Shown here: positions 1 to 9,118 of the stretch, in pieces
Position numbering within the stretch: the first letter of the stretch is position 1
How the letters are laid out: each line of letters begins with the position of its first letter
Assembly (NCBI GenBank): GCA_025463925.1
Contig: JAODBK010000001.1
Coordinates: forward strand, 19,956-83,955
Direction of reading: 5' to 3'
Length of the DNA: 64,000 bases
Source of the DNA: Acidimicrobiales bacterium
GTDB taxonomy: Bacteria > Actinomycetota > Acidimicrobiia > Acidimicrobiales > AC-14
Translations under genes and position numbers: made by a program
Notes under the pieces: generated by a model
Seen by the model: only the letters and a program-made list of their open reading frames with translations
Told to the model about the DNA's origin: nothing
The model's database searches: none

Positions 1-247
1 GAAAATACTCGCATTGCCAACGGTCAGGTACAGGCATCGGAAGGTCATCGACGACGACATGCACGATGGAATCGAGGAACTGCTTGAACCGCTCTCGGTT
101 CTCTTGGAAGAACAACGGCTTTTGGACGCCGCTGAAGGTACGCGGCGCCTCGACAATCACGAACCGGTCAACAACTGACGAGAGCAGTTGAAGCCGGAGG
201 TGAAGAAGGTCGAGCTCTGTACTGAAGGTGAAGCAGTCGAAGATCAC
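1..247 (-). CDS. Glycosyltransferase family 17-like protein, N-terminal part (3' end off window)
   Basis: Reading leftwards from a GTG at 247, the first 82 residues are open to the window edge. They match the start of GT17 (beta-1,4-mannosyl-glycoprotein N-acetylglucosaminyltransferase-like) proteins: an opening IFDCFTFSTELDLL, then RFVIVEAPRTFSG, then PLFFQENRERFKQFL and VVVDDLPMP. A GGAAGG ribosome-binding site lies about 6 nt upstream. The GTG overlaps the stop of the preceding methyltransferase remnant as GTGA, so the gene belongs to the long minus-strand polysaccharide operon and is its last gene seen here. Bacterial GT17 proteins usually sit in capsule or exopolysaccharide loci. The donor and acceptor cannot be told, and the C-terminal catalytic half is outside the window. 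Confidence 0.8.
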   Translation of the reverse strand, partial: MIFDCFTFSTELDLLHLRLQLLSSVVDRFVIVEAPRTFSGVQKPLFFQENRERFKQFLDSIVHVVVDDLPMPVPDRWQCEYF

Positions 248-660
248 GTCGCCTTCCGGATGATCGCGATACCGGGGTACACGAGCACAGCGCCTATCGC
301 GCTCGAAATCGCGGCGTCCAAAGGGGCGCCCACGTCGCGCGTGGGCTTCCTCATTCGACTGACACGCCCAGATTGCCGCCTCGACCAGCCCGAGCCCTGA
401 GTCGCGAGGAGGTCGTTGCCACCCCACTCGGGCCAGAAGGAGGTATGGAGATCCACATGGCCGAATCGGGCAACGAACGACGTCCCGATGTGCCGTCCGA
501 AATGACTGCCGTCTTCGATGACAACGTCGAACGGCTGCCCAGGCTCGAGAGGGCGCCAATCAAGGCGAAGAACTTTCCGACGTAGAACCCTCGGGCAAGG
601 TTCCGCGCCCGTTCGCGCTGGAGCATCCTCCGTGTCAGTGAATTGTCCACCGCCGTCAAC
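244..660 (-). pseudogene. Decayed SAM-dependent methyltransferase (macrocin O-methyltransferase-like) remnant
   Basis: The frame from 660 down to a TGA at 244 contains clear pieces of the CmcI/TylF-like methyltransferase fold. They are FDVVIEDGSHFGRHI (normally DIVIDDGSH), DLHTSFWPEWGGND (normally EDLHTSYWP), and a C-terminal YPGIAIIRKAT. The SAM-binding N-terminal half is missing. The stretch between DGSH and DLHTS is shorter than in the family, lacking the usual 'LxPGG-YVIED' segment. There is no start codon in this frame until a GTG at 456, and the frame is simply the continuation of the upstream gene after its stop. I read this as a truncated, probably frameshifted gene. Its stop overlaps the GT17 start. 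A short functional protein from 456 is possible but would lack the SAM site. Confidence 0.55.
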
Positions 661-1677
661 TCACGCTCGCCGTTTGCTTAGGGTACGGCGAACCGTCGTC
701 CGTAAGGCCTTACCGACAGCGGGGATTATCCGACGCTGAAGATACGCCCCTGGGCCCAGAGCTGGAACGCCGGCGGTAGCCGCGAGCCACGCTCGATAGG
801 TTTCATGTGGCTCAAACTCGCTAGCACGCTCCTCAATGCAGGCACGAAGATGTTGCACAAGGCGAGGATTCGATGCGAGGGCGCGCAGGTGAGCGAGGAT
901 CGCCGCCGGTGTGTCGGCGAAGAGAACGTCATCCCCGTCCCGACCAAGGGCAACGCAGGCCGGCTCGCGGGCCACGATTGGAATGCAACCAGCAAGCCAA
1001 GCATTAATCAGTTTGGTCGGAGGCTTCCGGTTGACGCCGGCACCCACAGCGTGCGGTCGCAATGCGACCACGACGTCGATCTCGCTGAAGTCATGCCAGG
1101 TGTGGTCTGAGCCACTTGAGCGCGCCGGCATGTCTTTGAGCCAAGTGAATCCGACGGCCTCTACGGCGTTGCTCCACTCCGCGGTTGCCAAAAACGGATG
1201 CAGATTCTCGGGGTTCCCCTTGAACGCTGCAACTAGGTGCTCCGGTCGGCGTTCGCTGAGTCGGGGCCGTAGCCCGCGCTGAGGAAGGGGAGGCAGCCAC
1301 ACCGCGTCAGCCGCAACTGAAGCGAAGGCCGGGTGTGGGACGACCTCAAGGTCCGGCTCAAGCGGGAACCTATAGCTCTCCGGCATGTCGCTCCTGATGA
1401 GGATCAACGTTGACCGTGGCTTCCGCAGCAGCGCTTTGGCGACCATCCGATCTTGACCGGCCATGGACGAAAACCCGGCGTAATACACAAGCGCGCCGCG
1501 GCGCGGCACCCGGTCACTGAGACGGACGGTCCGGTCGAGCCCCCTAAGTCTGAGAAAGAGTTCGAACGCATTGTGACCCCAGCCGCTTGAGTACCGGTGT
1601 GGCTCGACATCCGGATCCCAATCTGTGTCTACGTCTTGCAGAACCTGAGCCGGCAAGTAGACCGTGACGGCCATCAC
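661..1677 (-). CDS. GT-B-like glycosyltransferase of unknown specificity
   Basis: A 338-residue protein. The start is the ATG at 1677, which overlaps the stop of the upstream ABC ATPase as ATGA; the frame is open further upstream, but that would run into the ATPase. It lacks a signal peptide and membrane segments. The C-terminal half contains GVNRKPPTKLINAWLAGCIP followed by IVAREPAC. This resembles the nucleotide-sugar loop (KP..KL.NA...G.P.I) of GT-B glycosyltransferases, with a preceding 'EIDVVVALRP' segment. Its place just after Wzm/Wzt in an operon full of glycosyltransferases supports a role in glycan assembly. The family is not certain and the sugar is unknown. Codon use is less GC-biased than in the 26-57 kb region. 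Confidence 0.5.
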   Translation of the reverse strand: MMAVTVYLPAQVLQDVDTDWDPDVEPHRYSSGWGHNAFELFLRLRGLDRTVRLSDRVPRRGALVYYAGFSSMAGQDRMVAKALLRKPRSTLILIRSDMPESYRFPLEPDLEVVPHPAFASVAADAVWLPPLPQRGLRPRLSERRPEHLVAAFKGNPENLHPFLATAEWSNAVEAVGFTWLKDMPARSSGSDHTWHDFSEIDVVVALRPHAVGAGVNRKPPTKLINAWLAGCIPIVAREPACVALGRDGDDVLFADTPAAILAHLRALASNPRLVQHLRACIEERASEFEPHETYRAWLAATAGVPALGPGAYLQRRIIPAVGKALRTTVRRTLSKRRA

Positions 1678-2942
1678 ACCCTGCCCCCGGCAGCAATTCG
1701 CTCGATGGTTGCTGCGCAATCCACGTCCTTCGAATGGACTGAGAACTGAGGGATAGTCGATGTGTGTGGGAGGGAGATGTCCGCAAGCTGCTGCTGGAGT
1801 GCGGAACTGGCCTCCACCCTGAACCGACACAGGTCTTCTACGGCGTCGATAAGGCCATGACCACAGATGTACGCATCAAGCCGATACGCGCCCGGGGCCA
1901 ACAGCGGTCCTTGAAGAACGACCTCGAATCCGAACAGGTCTGAGTCGGGGAGGTAGTAGTCGTGAGATCTCGTGTCACATACAACGGCGATACGCCCGAA
2001 CTCGTCGACGACGTTGATCGAGACCCATGCCTTTGTCTTCGTAATCGATGTCTTTTCGATGCTGAACTCGAATCGCTTCACCTCATCCTCGCGGGTCACA
2101 TTCGTGATGGTGTTAGCCCAGACGAGGCGGTACTCCCCCGAGACTGAGATGCTTCGAGATCGGCTCAGGTCGGTCTGCGTTGCCTCATTTGTACGCTTGG
2201 CGTACAGCTCACAGACCCCTTTAGATTCACCAAATCCACCAACGCGGCCCCGATCCAGCAAGAGCGCCTTGTTGCAAGTGGTCGAAATCGTCAACGCGTT
2301 ATGACTCACGAGTAGGACCGTTCGCCCGTCGGTTGCGACCTCACGCATCTTTGCGAGACAGCGGTTCTGAAAGTCAGCGTCTCCGACCGCGAGCACCTCG
2401 TCGACCAAGAGGATCTCCGTCTCGAGATGGGCCGCGACCGCGAACGCCAGCCGGACGTACATCCCGCTCGAATATCGCTTCACGGGAGTGTCAAGGAACT
2501 TTTCGACTCCAGCGAAATCCACGATGGAGTCGAACTGTTTGGCGATCTCCTTCCTCGTCATGCCGAGGATTGACCCGTTCAGGTAGATGTTTTCGCGCCC
2601 GGTCAACTCTGGATGAAAGCCGGTGCCGACTTCCAACAGTGAGCCAACTCTTCCCCATAGGTCGACGCGGCCGCTTGAGGGCTCGGTGATGCGGGTCAGG
2701 ACCTTGAGGAGCGTGCTCTTTCCGGCACCGTTGCGACCGATCACACCAAGCACTTCGCCCTTTCGCACTTCGAGATCAACGTCCCTTAGGGCCCAGAATT
2801 GCTCCCGGTTTGCCCGCCGAAGGGGGTGCTTCAGGCGATCAACCGCGAGTTCGGCGATCGTGATGTGGTCGTTGACGCTGTGCCGGATCGCGTACCTCTT
2901 CGAAAGGCCACTGACCGCGACTGCGAGTTCGCTAGATGACAT
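1674..2942 (-). CDS. Polysaccharide ABC exporter ATP-binding subunit (Wzt-like, with C-terminal glycan-binding domain)
   Basis: A 422-residue ATPase that powers export of a lipid-linked polysaccharide together with the permease encoded just upstream. It has Walker A GRNGAGKS at about 69-76, the YSSGM signature at about 157-161 and Walker B ILLVDEV at about 177-183. The 'LLEVGTGFHPELTGRENIYLNG' type region is diagnostic of the Wzt/TagH subfamily. About 150 residues after the nucleotide-binding domain form a predicted beta-sandwich of the Wzt C-terminal type, which in O-antigen systems recognises the finished chain end. The ATG at 2942 overlaps the permease stop by 11 nt. A longer reading from 3119 is possible but would lie wholly inside the permease gene. 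Confidence 0.93.
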   Translation of the reverse strand: MSSSELAVAVSGLSKRYAIRHSVNDHITIAELAVDRLKHPLRRANREQFWALRDVDLEVRKGEVLGVIGRNGAGKSTLLKVLTRITEPSSGRVDLWGRVGSLLEVGTGFHPELTGRENIYLNGSILGMTRKEIAKQFDSIVDFAGVEKFLDTPVKRYSSGMYVRLAFAVAAHLETEILLVDEVLAVGDADFQNRCLAKMREVATDGRTVLLVSHNALTISTTCNKALLLDRGRVGGFGESKGVCELYAKRTNEATQTDLSRSRSISVSGEYRLVWANTITNVTREDEVKRFEFSIEKTSITKTKAWVSINVVDEFGRIAVVCDTRSHDYYLPDSDLFGFEVVLQGPLLAPGAYRLDAYICGHGLIDAVEDLCRFRVEASSALQQQLADISLPHTSTIPQFSVHSKDVDCAATIERIAAGGRV

Positions 2943-3795
2943 CAGCGAATTGCCTCTCAACACGATTGAAGAAGAGGAGGCCGGCGAGAAGCAGCAGAAT
3001 GGACGCGCTGGCGGCATAGGCAACAAGGCCGGCCGAGGGACGCGGGGAGTTGAGAACGCTCCAACGAACGCCTTCAAGGAGCCCCGTGAGCGGGTTGGCC
3101 TCATATACCCCGCGAGCACCCAGCGGGACTGCTCTCAAGGCGTAGGCAACGGGGCTGGCGTACAGCAGGAACTGCACAGCCACAGGAAGCAAGTATTGAA
3201 CGTCGCGGTAGCGCACCATCATCGCCCCGGCGGCCATGCCGATCCCGAGCGCGGCGCTGATGATGAGCACGATCCACACTGGCAGCAGGAGAATGCTGGA
3301 GCGCAACGGGACGCCGTAAGCGACCAGCAGTGCGCCGAGCAACGCCAGCGACACCACCACATCGATAAGCGTCGACAAGACGGTCGACAAAGGCAAGAGA
3401 AGGCGCGGAAAGAAGACCTTCGAAACGAGTTGTGCGTTCGACACAAGTGACGTGCTCGCTCGAGTAGCGACCTGGCTGAACGCTGTCCATGCCACCATCC
3501 CGGTGAGGCTGAAGACGAAGTACGGCACGCCTCGGGGGCCCGGCAGTTTGGCGACCCTGCCGAAGACGAACGCCAGTATCCCTGCACCAAGCAAGGGCTG
3601 AAGGACGACCCATGTCACGCCGAGCGCAGTCTGGCGGTAGCGCAAGGTCACATCTCGGGCCGCGAGTCGCGTCAGCAGGCTCCGGAACTCCCACAGCTCG
3701 CGCGGGTTTCGCGGCAACCACGTGCGTCGTGGAGCGATTGTGAGTCGGGGTCGCGGCCGCTCGACGACGTCGTCGGCAGGGCGCGGCATCGTCAT
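2932..3795 (-). CDS. Polysaccharide ABC exporter permease (Wzm-like, ABC-2 type)
   Basis: A 287-residue membrane protein with about six hydrophobic segments. The N-terminus has the family hallmark: an amphipathic stretch, then LLTRLAARDVTLRYRQTALGVTWVVLQPLL. This is followed by the conserved SNAQLVSKVFFPRLLLP cytoplasmic loop that contacts the ATPase. It pairs with the downstream Wzt-like ATPase to move an undecaprenyl- or lipid-linked glycan across the membrane. The ATG at 3795 overlaps the upstream glycosyltransferase stop as ATGA, so it is translationally coupled. A second, divergent Wzm/Wzt pair lies at 48282-50299. Confidence 0.93.
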   Translation of the reverse strand: MTMPRPADDVVERPRPRLTIAPRRTWLPRNPRELWEFRSLLTRLAARDVTLRYRQTALGVTWVVLQPLLGAGILAFVFGRVAKLPGPRGVPYFVFSLTGMVAWTAFSQVATRASTSLVSNAQLVSKVFFPRLLLPLSTVLSTLIDVVVSLALLGALLVAYGVPLRSSILLLPVWIVLIISAALGIGMAAGAMMVRYRDVQYLLPVAVQFLLYASPVAYALRAVPLGARGVYEANPLTGLLEGVRWSVLNSPRPSAGLVAYAASASILLLLAGLLFFNRVERQFADVI

Positions 3796-6700
3796 ACCGC
3801 ACCGCCCATACGTGCATAGACAGACGCCATCTGTGCGGCGATATCGGCCGGTCGGAAGGCCTCGGCCCGCCGCCTTGCTTGGCGACCCAGATTTCTACGC
3901 AGTGTGGGGTCCGCCGCGAGCGCGGTTAGCGCAGCCGCGAGCGCACGAGCATCGCCGGGAGCCGTCAAAACGCCGTCGGCCCAGTTCGTGATGATCTCCA
4001 AGGGTCCGCCGGCGCCGCTGGCTATAACCGGGAGCCCGGCGGCCATGCCTTCGATCACCACCTGCCCGAAGGGCTCAGGGACGGTCGATGCGTGAACGAG
4101 GACGTCGACTTCGCCCAGGACCTGTTCGGTGTCCGTCCTATGGCCCGTGAAGTTCACCCGTTCTTCGATGCCGAGCGTGCAAGCCAGCTCTTGGATGGAC
4201 TCGAAGTAGTCGTCTTCACCGAACATCGGGCAGCCGACAACGAGCGCCCGCTCGTCACCGCAGGGAAAGGCGAGAGCAAAGGCCTCCAAGAACACGTGCT
4301 GGCCCTTCCATGGGCTGATTCGGCCCAGCATCCCGACACTTAGCGGCCGGCAGGACCGGCGCCTCCGAGCTTCAATGACCTCGACCGCGTCCATCACGAC
4401 CGGGCTCGGTGAGACAGCCATCGGGCCCTTCAGCTCGCCGAGGGTCGCAAGCGTCGCGCGGGAGTTCGCGATGACGGCAGACGGCAACACCCGAGCCATC
4501 GTGCGCACCATCGCCACCGCGGGTCTCGGCAGGTAGTCGGGTGCGATGCGGTCCCGTACATGCCATAGCGTCGGCACGCCTGCCATCCGACCGGCCAGGC
4601 CGCCATAGACAGCGGCCTTCAGGCTGTTCGTGTGCACAAGGTCTGGCTGCAGCGCGCGGATGCGCCTTGAAAGACGCCAGGCATACGCGACGGTCTCGAC
4701 GATGCTTCCCAATGGGAGGGCCAGCAGGCGCACCCGGTCGCGGCGCAGGTCCCGTGCGGATCGACCAAACGGAAGTACCTCGACCGTGACGCCCTTGGAT
4801 CGGAGCGCGTCGACAAGGTCACCCTCCTCTCCAAGGATGACATGCGGCTCGATCCCAACGTCCATCAACGACGGGAGCACGCGGCTCAGGGCCAGCTCTC
4901 CACCAGAGAGCCGCGCAGTGTGATCGACGTAGACAACCCGCAGCGGAACCTTCGGTGCGCCCAGACCGCGCGCGGCCGCGGCCAGGGCACCTTCGAAGTC
5001 GCGCGCCCGATCGGCCCAGGAAGGGAGGTGAGCTTGAGTTGCTCCCGTTGGAGCAGACGAAAGCAGTCCAGCAAGACAGCGAGCAAAGTGGTCTCGCCCG
5101 GCGATGGACACTGGCTCTCCGAGTTCGCGAAAACCAGCAACCGGCGTTGCCAACGTGGCCCGGCCCATGGCGAGGCACTCGTAGGCCTTAATCGGATCGA
5201 GACTCTCAGTGAAGGGACTAACAACATGCGGCACGATCACGACATCGGCATGGCCGTAATAGGCCGGCACGTCGTCGTATGAACGAGCGCCGAGCAGGTG
5301 GACATTCGGCAGGGCGTTGAGACGCGCCCGTGACCGATGGCTGAGACAGTCTGGTCCCACGAAGGCCAGCGCGACATTCGGAAGGTCCCGCGCCACTGCC
5401 TCCACGAGGCCCACGTCCAACCGGTCTTCATGGAGCGTTCCGACGTAGATGGCCACCGGCCTCGGGGGAAGATCGCGCGGTCGCTCCGCGTCCGTCCTGA
5501 ACCGATCAACGTCGACGGCGTTTGGAATGAGGTGGACCGGTCGTCGCTCACCCTTCGTCCGCTCGAGGTGCGGAGAGCACACCACCACTGACCCGGCAAC
5601 AGCGAGGAGGTGCGCCTCGCGATTTGCTCGCATCGCCTGCGCCCGGCCGCCATTAGAGGCTCGCAGCCAGTCGTCGGTAACGTCATACAGCACCGGCCAC
5701 GGACACTTCGCCGTCAGCGGCGCAAGATCGGGGTCGTTGACCCAGAGCGTTGGTGCGTTCATCTCCGCACGTGAGGCGGCCCGAATGATCTGACGAACGA
5801 TCGAGCGGTCCGCCCATCGACCCAATCGCCGCGGCAGCCACTTGATCGGGCGAAACCGCATGACCTGCGGACGACCTGCAACAGTCCGCAGCGCGCCCAA
5901 GCCTCCGACCCGCGGCCACCGGTGCTTGGTCACGAGCGCATGGAGCGGGTCGAGTGCGGGCTCGACGAAGAGCACTCGCAGCGATGGGTCGGCGTCGGTG
6001 AGCTCGCGAATGAGAAACTGGTTGCGTCGCCAGACGTCGTCCCAGGACTCAAGCGAGGCAGCCACAATGCAGCGCCCAACCCCGGCGCCGGAAGCCACCT
6101 GCGTCGGATAGTGGACTAGCGCGTGCGCCACACGGCGCATGATCCGCACGCGAACGGCACGTTGGGGTGTACTCCTCCGATGCAACAGACTGCGCACCGC
6201 GCTTCCGACAAGGTTCGCAAGGCGATACGAGACGAGAGCGCGTGGCCCTTGATGGGTGAGGACGAAACGATCGCTGCCGCGGGCAAAGTGCTCGGCTACA
6301 AGCTCTCGAGTGCCTTCACCGCTGGCGCCCCCGATGTGATCGGCGACTGCGTCCGACACGTAGCGCACCCGCCAACCACCCTGCTGCAAACGCTTGCAGA
6401 GGTCCGCCTCTTCTCCGTAAAGCCAGAACCGCTCGTCGAAGCCCCCGACGGCTCGGAATGCCTCGGCACGTAACAAGAAGCACGCCCCGACAACGAAGTC
6501 GACGTCCCGGGATTTGTCGAAGCTGACCCCGTGTACGCGATGGAGCCCAACTGCCTCGCCCCAGGCTTGGCTCGTCGATGGGAAGTCCCACCACGGGCGC
6601 TGCAGTCTGCCATCGCGACCGCGGAGCTTCGGGCCGGCGACCGCGACGTCAGGTTGGGCGGCGGCGTCGAGCAACTGCTTCAGGCTCGCTGATTCGATTC

Positions 6701-6953
6701 GTGCATCCGGGTTGATCAGAAGCACAAAGTCGGAGGACACCGCCTCCCTCATCGCCCGATTGACCGCCCGGCCGAAGCCGTGATTGGCCTCGTTGCGGAT
6801 CACACTGCAACCGAGGGCCTCTGCGACGTCGGCAGATCCATCGGTCGACGCATTGTCCACGACGATTACGCGTGCTCCCTCGGGCAGCGCGTCGACACAG
6901 TTCGGCAAATGGTCGGCCGATTCGTATGCGACGATCACCACATCGAGGTTCAC
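3792..6953 (-). CDS. Three-domain glycosyltransferase (GT2 + GT-B + GT4 fusion)
   Basis: A 1053-residue protein containing three catalytic-type domains in one chain. Residues about 1-300 are a GT2 of the rhamnosyltransferase type (DVVIVAYESADHLPNCVDAL, VDNASTDGS, LINPDARI, GGFDERFWLYGEEADLCKR). Residues about 310-680 are a GT-B domain of the type often annotated as glycosyltransferase family 1 (LYDVTDDWLRASNGG, HLIPNAVDVDRF, ATPVAGFRELG). Residues about 690-1053 are a GT4 (LSGGELALSRVLPSL, GMLGRISPWKGQHVFLEAF, VHASTVPEPFGQVVIEGMAA). I chose the GTG at 6953, which overlaps the preceding stop as GTGA and puts the GT2 beta-strand at the N-terminus. Three linkages made by one polypeptide would couple successive steps of repeat-unit synthesis; this is an inference. 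Confidence 0.9.
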   Translation of the reverse strand: MNLDVVIVAYESADHLPNCVDALPEGARVIVVDNASTDGSADVAEALGCSVIRNEANHGFGRAVNRAMREAVSSDFVLLINPDARIESASLKQLLDAAAQPDVAVAGPKLRGRDGRLQRPWWDFPSTSQAWGEAVGLHRVHGVSFDKSRDVDFVVGACFLLRAEAFRAVGGFDERFWLYGEEADLCKRLQQGGWRVRYVSDAVADHIGGASGEGTRELVAEHFARGSDRFVLTHQGPRALVSYRLANLVGSAVRSLLHRRSTPQRAVRVRIMRRVAHALVHYPTQVASGAGVGRCIVAASLESWDDVWRRNQFLIRELTDADPSLRVLFVEPALDPLHALVTKHRWPRVGGLGALRTVAGRPQVMRFRPIKWLPRRLGRWADRSIVRQIIRAASRAEMNAPTLWVNDPDLAPLTAKCPWPVLYDVTDDWLRASNGGRAQAMRANREAHLLAVAGSVVVCSPHLERTKGERRPVHLIPNAVDVDRFRTDAERPRDLPPRPVAIYVGTLHEDRLDVGLVEAVARDLPNVALAFVGPDCLSHRSRARLNALPNVHLLGARSYDDVPAYYGHADVVIVPHVVSPFTESLDPIKAYECLAMGRATLATPVAGFRELGEPVSIAGRDHFARCLAGLLSSAPTGATQAHLPSWADRARDFEGALAAAARGLGAPKVPLRVVYVDHTARLSGGELALSRVLPSLMDVGIEPHVILGEEGDLVDALRSKGVTVEVLPFGRSARDLRRDRVRLLALPLGSIVETVAYAWRLSRRIRALQPDLVHTNSLKAAVYGGLAGRMAGVPTLWHVRDRIAPDYLPRPAVAMVRTMARVLPSAVIANSRATLATLGELKGPMAVSPSPVVMDAVEVIEARRRRSCRPLSVGMLGRISPWKGQHVFLEAFALAFPCGDERALVVGCPMFGEDDYFESIQELACTLGIEERVNFTGHRTDTEQVLGEVDVLVHASTVPEPFGQVVIEGMAAGLPVIASGAGGPLEIITNWADGVLTAPGDARALAAALTALAADPTLRRNLGRQARRRAEAFRPADIAAQMASVYARMGGAV

Positions 6954-9118
6954 GCCACGACCTCGCGGTAGAGCGAAAGGTGGGCCGCCGCGATGCAGTG
7001 CCAGCTGTAGGTCTGCGCTTGCGCTATGCCCATCTTCCCGAGCTCCGATCGGGCGCAAGGGTCAGCAATGATCGATGCGATCGCCTGCCGCCACGCCGCG
7101 ATGTCCCCGGCTGGGACGCTGACCCCTGCGTCACCAACTACCTCGGGCAGAGCACCAACGTCGCTCACGAGCACGGGCAGCCCCGACGCCATCGCCTCGA
7201 CCGCGACTCGACCGAACTGCTCCATCCAGGTGCGAGTTCGGAGCGACGGCAGCGCCAGCGCATCAAGGCTTTGGTAGACGCCGGGCAGCTCCCCGTGCGA
7301 CCGGAAGCCATGGAAGGTTACGCGATGCGCGAGACCCTTTCGTTGGACAAGAGATTCGAGCTCGTCGCGTGCCGGGCCGTCGCCGTAGATTTCCAGATAT
7401 GTTCCCTCGACGGGCGCGATCGCCTCGATGAGGACCGCCACGCCCTTGTGGCGTTCCAGACGGCCGACGTATCCGAGATGGAACTGGTCAGAAATCCTCG
7501 GTGGCGCTGAGGGCGCGAACTGGGCGACATCGATGCCGAGACCGATAACTCGCATGGCGCCGCGGAAGCCCTTGTCCCGAAAGATGCGTCCGGCGTCGGC
7601 ATTGCAGCAGTGAGCACCCGAAGCGCGCTCCAGTGACCCTCGCTCGATCCACCGAAAGGGCAATGGATACCGCTTGGCAATGTTCTGCGCGCCATAGAAC
7701 ACGATTGGTACATGCCGCTGAAAGAGCCACGCGAGTACTCGGAACTCGAAGGCGGCGAGGCTCGCCGGCTCCTCATGCACGTCGAGGATGTCGAGTCGCC
7801 GCCGACGAAGCTCTCGGATGAGCGGCAGCGGGCTGTACACGAACAGGAATGGGTGGCGGCCCCAGGTCTTCGCGGCCTCGACGAAGTCATCCCCGTCGCG
7901 TTCGAACTCGACCGATCGGCCACCCTCGTTCCAGGACCGTGGCCCGAGGAGCCGCACGTCGCAGCCGTGACGCCGCAACTCGCGGTCGCGCTCGCGCCAG
8001 TCCGACACGACTGCTGAGTGGTACACCCGAAGGACGCGAAGCGGGTCGAGTTGGCGAGATGAACAATCGGCCGCCTGAGCGTGTCGTGCGATGCGCTCCC
8101 AGTAGGCCTCGAGGAGCCCGTCGACGTGTCGCTCGATCGAGAGTTCGCGTTGCTGGAACTCACGACATCGACGTCCCACCGCCTGGCGGACCTCGAGGTC
8201 GGAGGCGAGTCGCATCAACGTCGCCGCGCAGGCCTCGACATCGCCGGGCGGATAGAGGCAATCCGGATCAGCCGCGCCGGCGGTTTCAAGATGCCCACCG
8301 CCCGCGGCTGCAACCACTGGCAGACCGGCGGCCATCGATTCGGCGACACTTAGCCCGAACGGCTCAGCGGGAGCCGTCGCGAGAGCAATCCCGGCTCGAC
8401 TACGAAGCGTGTCAAGATCATCTCGATGGCCTAGGAACTTGACGCCCGGCAACTGGGCCGCGAACTCCTCGAGCTGTTGCCGTTCGGATCCTTCACCGGC
8501 GATCCACAGCTCCCAGCCGAGCGCCCAAAGTCCAGCAACCTTCCAGGCACGAAGCGCATCGCCAGTGCGCTTCTCCGCTTCGAGCCGTTGTGCTACGAGG
8601 ACTACCCGGCTCTTCAAAGCGACCTGTTCAGCATTCGGCACTGCGTTCAACAGCACACGGGCGGCGCCGGTGTCGGTCGACACGAAGCGGCTGATCGCCA
8701 GCTCCGAATCGATGCCGCGCTCGATGAGCGGCGCGATTAGTCGGGCACCTAGTGACGAACCCCGGCGCCTCGCGAAGTGGCGCGACGCGAACACACGGCC
8801 TCGAAGTGCTGGGCGCGCTGCTACGACGGCGAATTCGGCCTTCGTCATGTGGGCATGCACGACCTCGGCATCACGTGCGTACTTCAGGAGATGCGGGAGA
8901 GTCGCGGCCACCGACGCGCCGGGCACTACCGCGACGGCGTCGGACCCCACAGCTTTGCGCATCGCTCGCTGATCGCCGCCAATGACGCATACGTCATGCC
9001 CGCGACGCGCCAGTTCGCGACTGGTGGTGGCGATGTAGCGCTCCACGCCAGCGAAGGCGCTGGTACATACCACGTGCACGATTCGCAACGATTCCAGCGC
9101 GTTCTCAGGCGACGGCAT
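6950..9118 (-). CDS. Two-domain glycosyltransferase (tandem GT4)
   Basis: A 722-residue protein made of two GT-B/GT4 units in tandem. The first, about residues 1-370, begins SLRIVHVVCTSAFAGVERYI and contains VLVAQRLEAEKRTGDALRAW and a TAPAEPFGLSVAESMAAGLP nucleotide-sugar loop. The second, about 375-722, begins LRVLRVYHSAVVSDWRERDREL. It contains LGYVGRLERHKGVAVLIEAI and ending motifs EQFGRVAVEAMASGLPVLVS. Both units keep the E-x7-E type signature of GT4 enzymes, so both look active. The ATG at 9118 lies 14 nt inside the upstream polymerase-like gene. It overlaps the next gene's start as GTGA. Confidence 0.9.
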   Translation of the reverse strand: MPSPENALESLRIVHVVCTSAFAGVERYIATTSRELARRGHDVCVIGGDQRAMRKAVGSDAVAVVPGASVAATLPHLLKYARDAEVVHAHMTKAEFAVVAARPALRGRVFASRHFARRRGSSLGARLIAPLIERGIDSELAISRFVSTDTGAARVLLNAVPNAEQVALKSRVVLVAQRLEAEKRTGDALRAWKVAGLWALGWELWIAGEGSERQQLEEFAAQLPGVKFLGHRDDLDTLRSRAGIALATAPAEPFGLSVAESMAAGLPVVAAAGGGHLETAGAADPDCLYPPGDVEACAATLMRLASDLEVRQAVGRRCREFQQRELSIERHVDGLLEAYWERIARHAQAADCSSRQLDPLRVLRVYHSAVVSDWRERDRELRRHGCDVRLLGPRSWNEGGRSVEFERDGDDFVEAAKTWGRHPFLFVYSPLPLIRELRRRRLDILDVHEEPASLAAFEFRVLAWLFQRHVPIVFYGAQNIAKRYPLPFRWIERGSLERASGAHCCNADAGRIFRDKGFRGAMRVIGLGIDVAQFAPSAPPRISDQFHLGYVGRLERHKGVAVLIEAIAPVEGTYLEIYGDGPARDELESLVQRKGLAHRVTFHGFRSHGELPGVYQSLDALALPSLRTRTWMEQFGRVAVEAMASGLPVLVSDVGALPEVVGDAGVSVPAGDIAAWRQAIASIIADPCARSELGKMGIAQAQTYSWHCIAAAHLSLYREVVA

